Under the pieces are notes generated by a model. That model was not told where the DNA came from. It made no database searches and saw only the letters and a program-made list of their open reading frames with translations. Below are positions 30,480 to 30,821 of a stretch of 30,821 nt of DNA, one piece after another. The number at the start of each line of letters is the position of its first letter. Positions within the stretch are counted from its first letter, which is position 1. Source of the stretch: a virus; IMG/VR virus record IMGVR_UViG_3300025106_000007, positions 1 to 30,821 of that record. One strand, given 5' to 3'. The translations under genes were made by a program, and so were the position numbers.

Positions 30480-30821
30480 GATCTGCCCTTCCAGGAGACA
30501 TTCAGGGAGGTCTTCACCAGGTCCTTGACCGCGGGGTCGATCACCCGGGCCCTGAGGTTGGAGAAGCGGTCGTACTTCTCCTCGATCCCCAGGCCATGCC
30601 TACCGGCAGGCAGGCCATGCCTACCGGCAGGCAGGCCATGCCTACCGGCAGGCAGGCCATGCCTACCGGCAGGCAGGCCATGCCTACCGGCAGGCAGGCC
30701 ATGCCTACCGGCAGGCAGGCCATGCCTACCGGCAGGCAGGCCATGCCTACCGGCAGGCAGGCCATGCCTACCGGCAGGCAGGCCATGCCTACCGGCAGGC
30801 AGGCCATGCCTACCGGCAGGC
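30476..30821 (-). CDS. 3' end of a probable Rep_3-type replication initiator (partial)
   Basis: The last 38 codons before the stop read GLGIEEKYDRFSNLRARVID then PAVKDLVKTSLNVSWKGRS. The order LGI..KY..fsn.r.RVidPAvk.l...l.v matches the second winged-helix domain of Rep_3 (RepB/RepA) initiators, which bind iterons to start plasmid replication. Upstream the frame remains open through eleven 21-bp repeats (LPAGRHG eleven times) and leaves the window, so the N-terminal domains are missing. The repeat block sits directly against the conserved LGIEE segment. Only about 38 native residues support the call, so it is tentative. The stop overlaps the next gene by ATGA. Confidence 0.5.
   Translation of the reverse strand, partial: PAGRHGLPAGRHGLPAGRHGLPAGRHGLPAGRHGLPAGRHGLPAGRHGLPAGRHGLPAGRHGLPAGRHGLPAGRHGLGIEEKYDRFSNLRARVIDPAVKDLVKTSLNVSWKGRS
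30591..30821. repeat. Tandem array of eleven 21-bp palindromic units
   Basis: The unit (containing CATGCCTACCGGCAGGCAGG) repeats eleven times with no mismatch that I can see, exactly to the last base of the window. Being a multiple of three, it leaves five of six frames open. It lies within the Rep-like gene. The contig probably broke because the array is longer than the reads or k-mers, so the true copy number is unknown. Confidence 0.97.

Noticed and set aside
30541-30807. Minus-strand frame made of MACLPVG repeated ten times
   Set aside because: It is one of the five stop-free readings of the 21-bp array and continues into unrelated sequence. The neighbouring frame carries the Rep_3-like residues, so this one is a by-product.
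30591-30821. Possible CRISPR array
   Set aside because: The 21-bp units are directly adjacent with no spacers, so this is a simple tandem repeat.

Overview
The window is most of the late (structural) region of a tailed siphovirus or prophage, joined at its right end to a short operon on the opposite strand. I recognise an HK97-type head (P27-like small terminase, Terminase_1-type large subunit, U35-type protease, HK97-fold capsid, HK97-type portal) and a lambda-like long non-contractile tail (gp6-like connector, head closure protein, tube protein, G/GT-type frameshifted chaperones, tape measure with an embedded transglycosylase, and M, L, K and J equivalents). Gene style (ATGA, TGATG and TAATG couplings, GGAG-type Shine-Dalgarno sites, DUF1833, NlpC/P60 and J proteins) suggests a proteobacterial host; I cannot name it. 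No integrase, repressor, polymerase, helicase or tRNA is visible, so the replicon is incomplete. Both ends are low complexity (poly-G on the left, a tandem array on the right), as expected of a broken metagenomic contig.

Layout. 0.1-2.6 kb: small and large terminase and an HNH nuclease. 2.7-5.4 kb: a small Cys-rich protein, protease and major capsid protein, with a hairpin-rich leader before the capsid gene and a good terminator after it. 5.4-7.0 kb: two paralogous small proteins, a basic-tailed protein and a small protein. 7.0-12.3 kb: portal, then a 1318-residue fibre with collagen-like stretches and a tail-collar domain. 12.4-14.1 kb: lysis cassette containing duplication scars. 14.2-17.7 kb: connector, gene remnants, tail tube, head closure, tail terminator and chaperones. 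17.7-28.2 kb: tape measure, tail tip and two accessory genes. 28.2-30.8 kb, minus strand: a tightly coupled operon of mostly tiny genes led by the 3' end of a probable Rep_3-type replication initiator.

The most unusual feature is a family of short GC-rich palindromic elements (core CCTACCGGCAGGCAGG and relatives). It occurs at about a dozen sites plus an 11-copy, 21-bp tandem array at the right end. None is seen between about 6.95 and 28.24 kb. Many copies lie inside genes, always in an open frame, and one supplies a new start codon. The one copy read in the element's only stop-containing frame carries the substitution that removes that stop. This resembles, in miniature, the protein-coding palindromic elements of Rickettsia. 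A second novelty is an uncharacterised domain present three times: twice next to the capsid gene and once behind the tail-tip gene.
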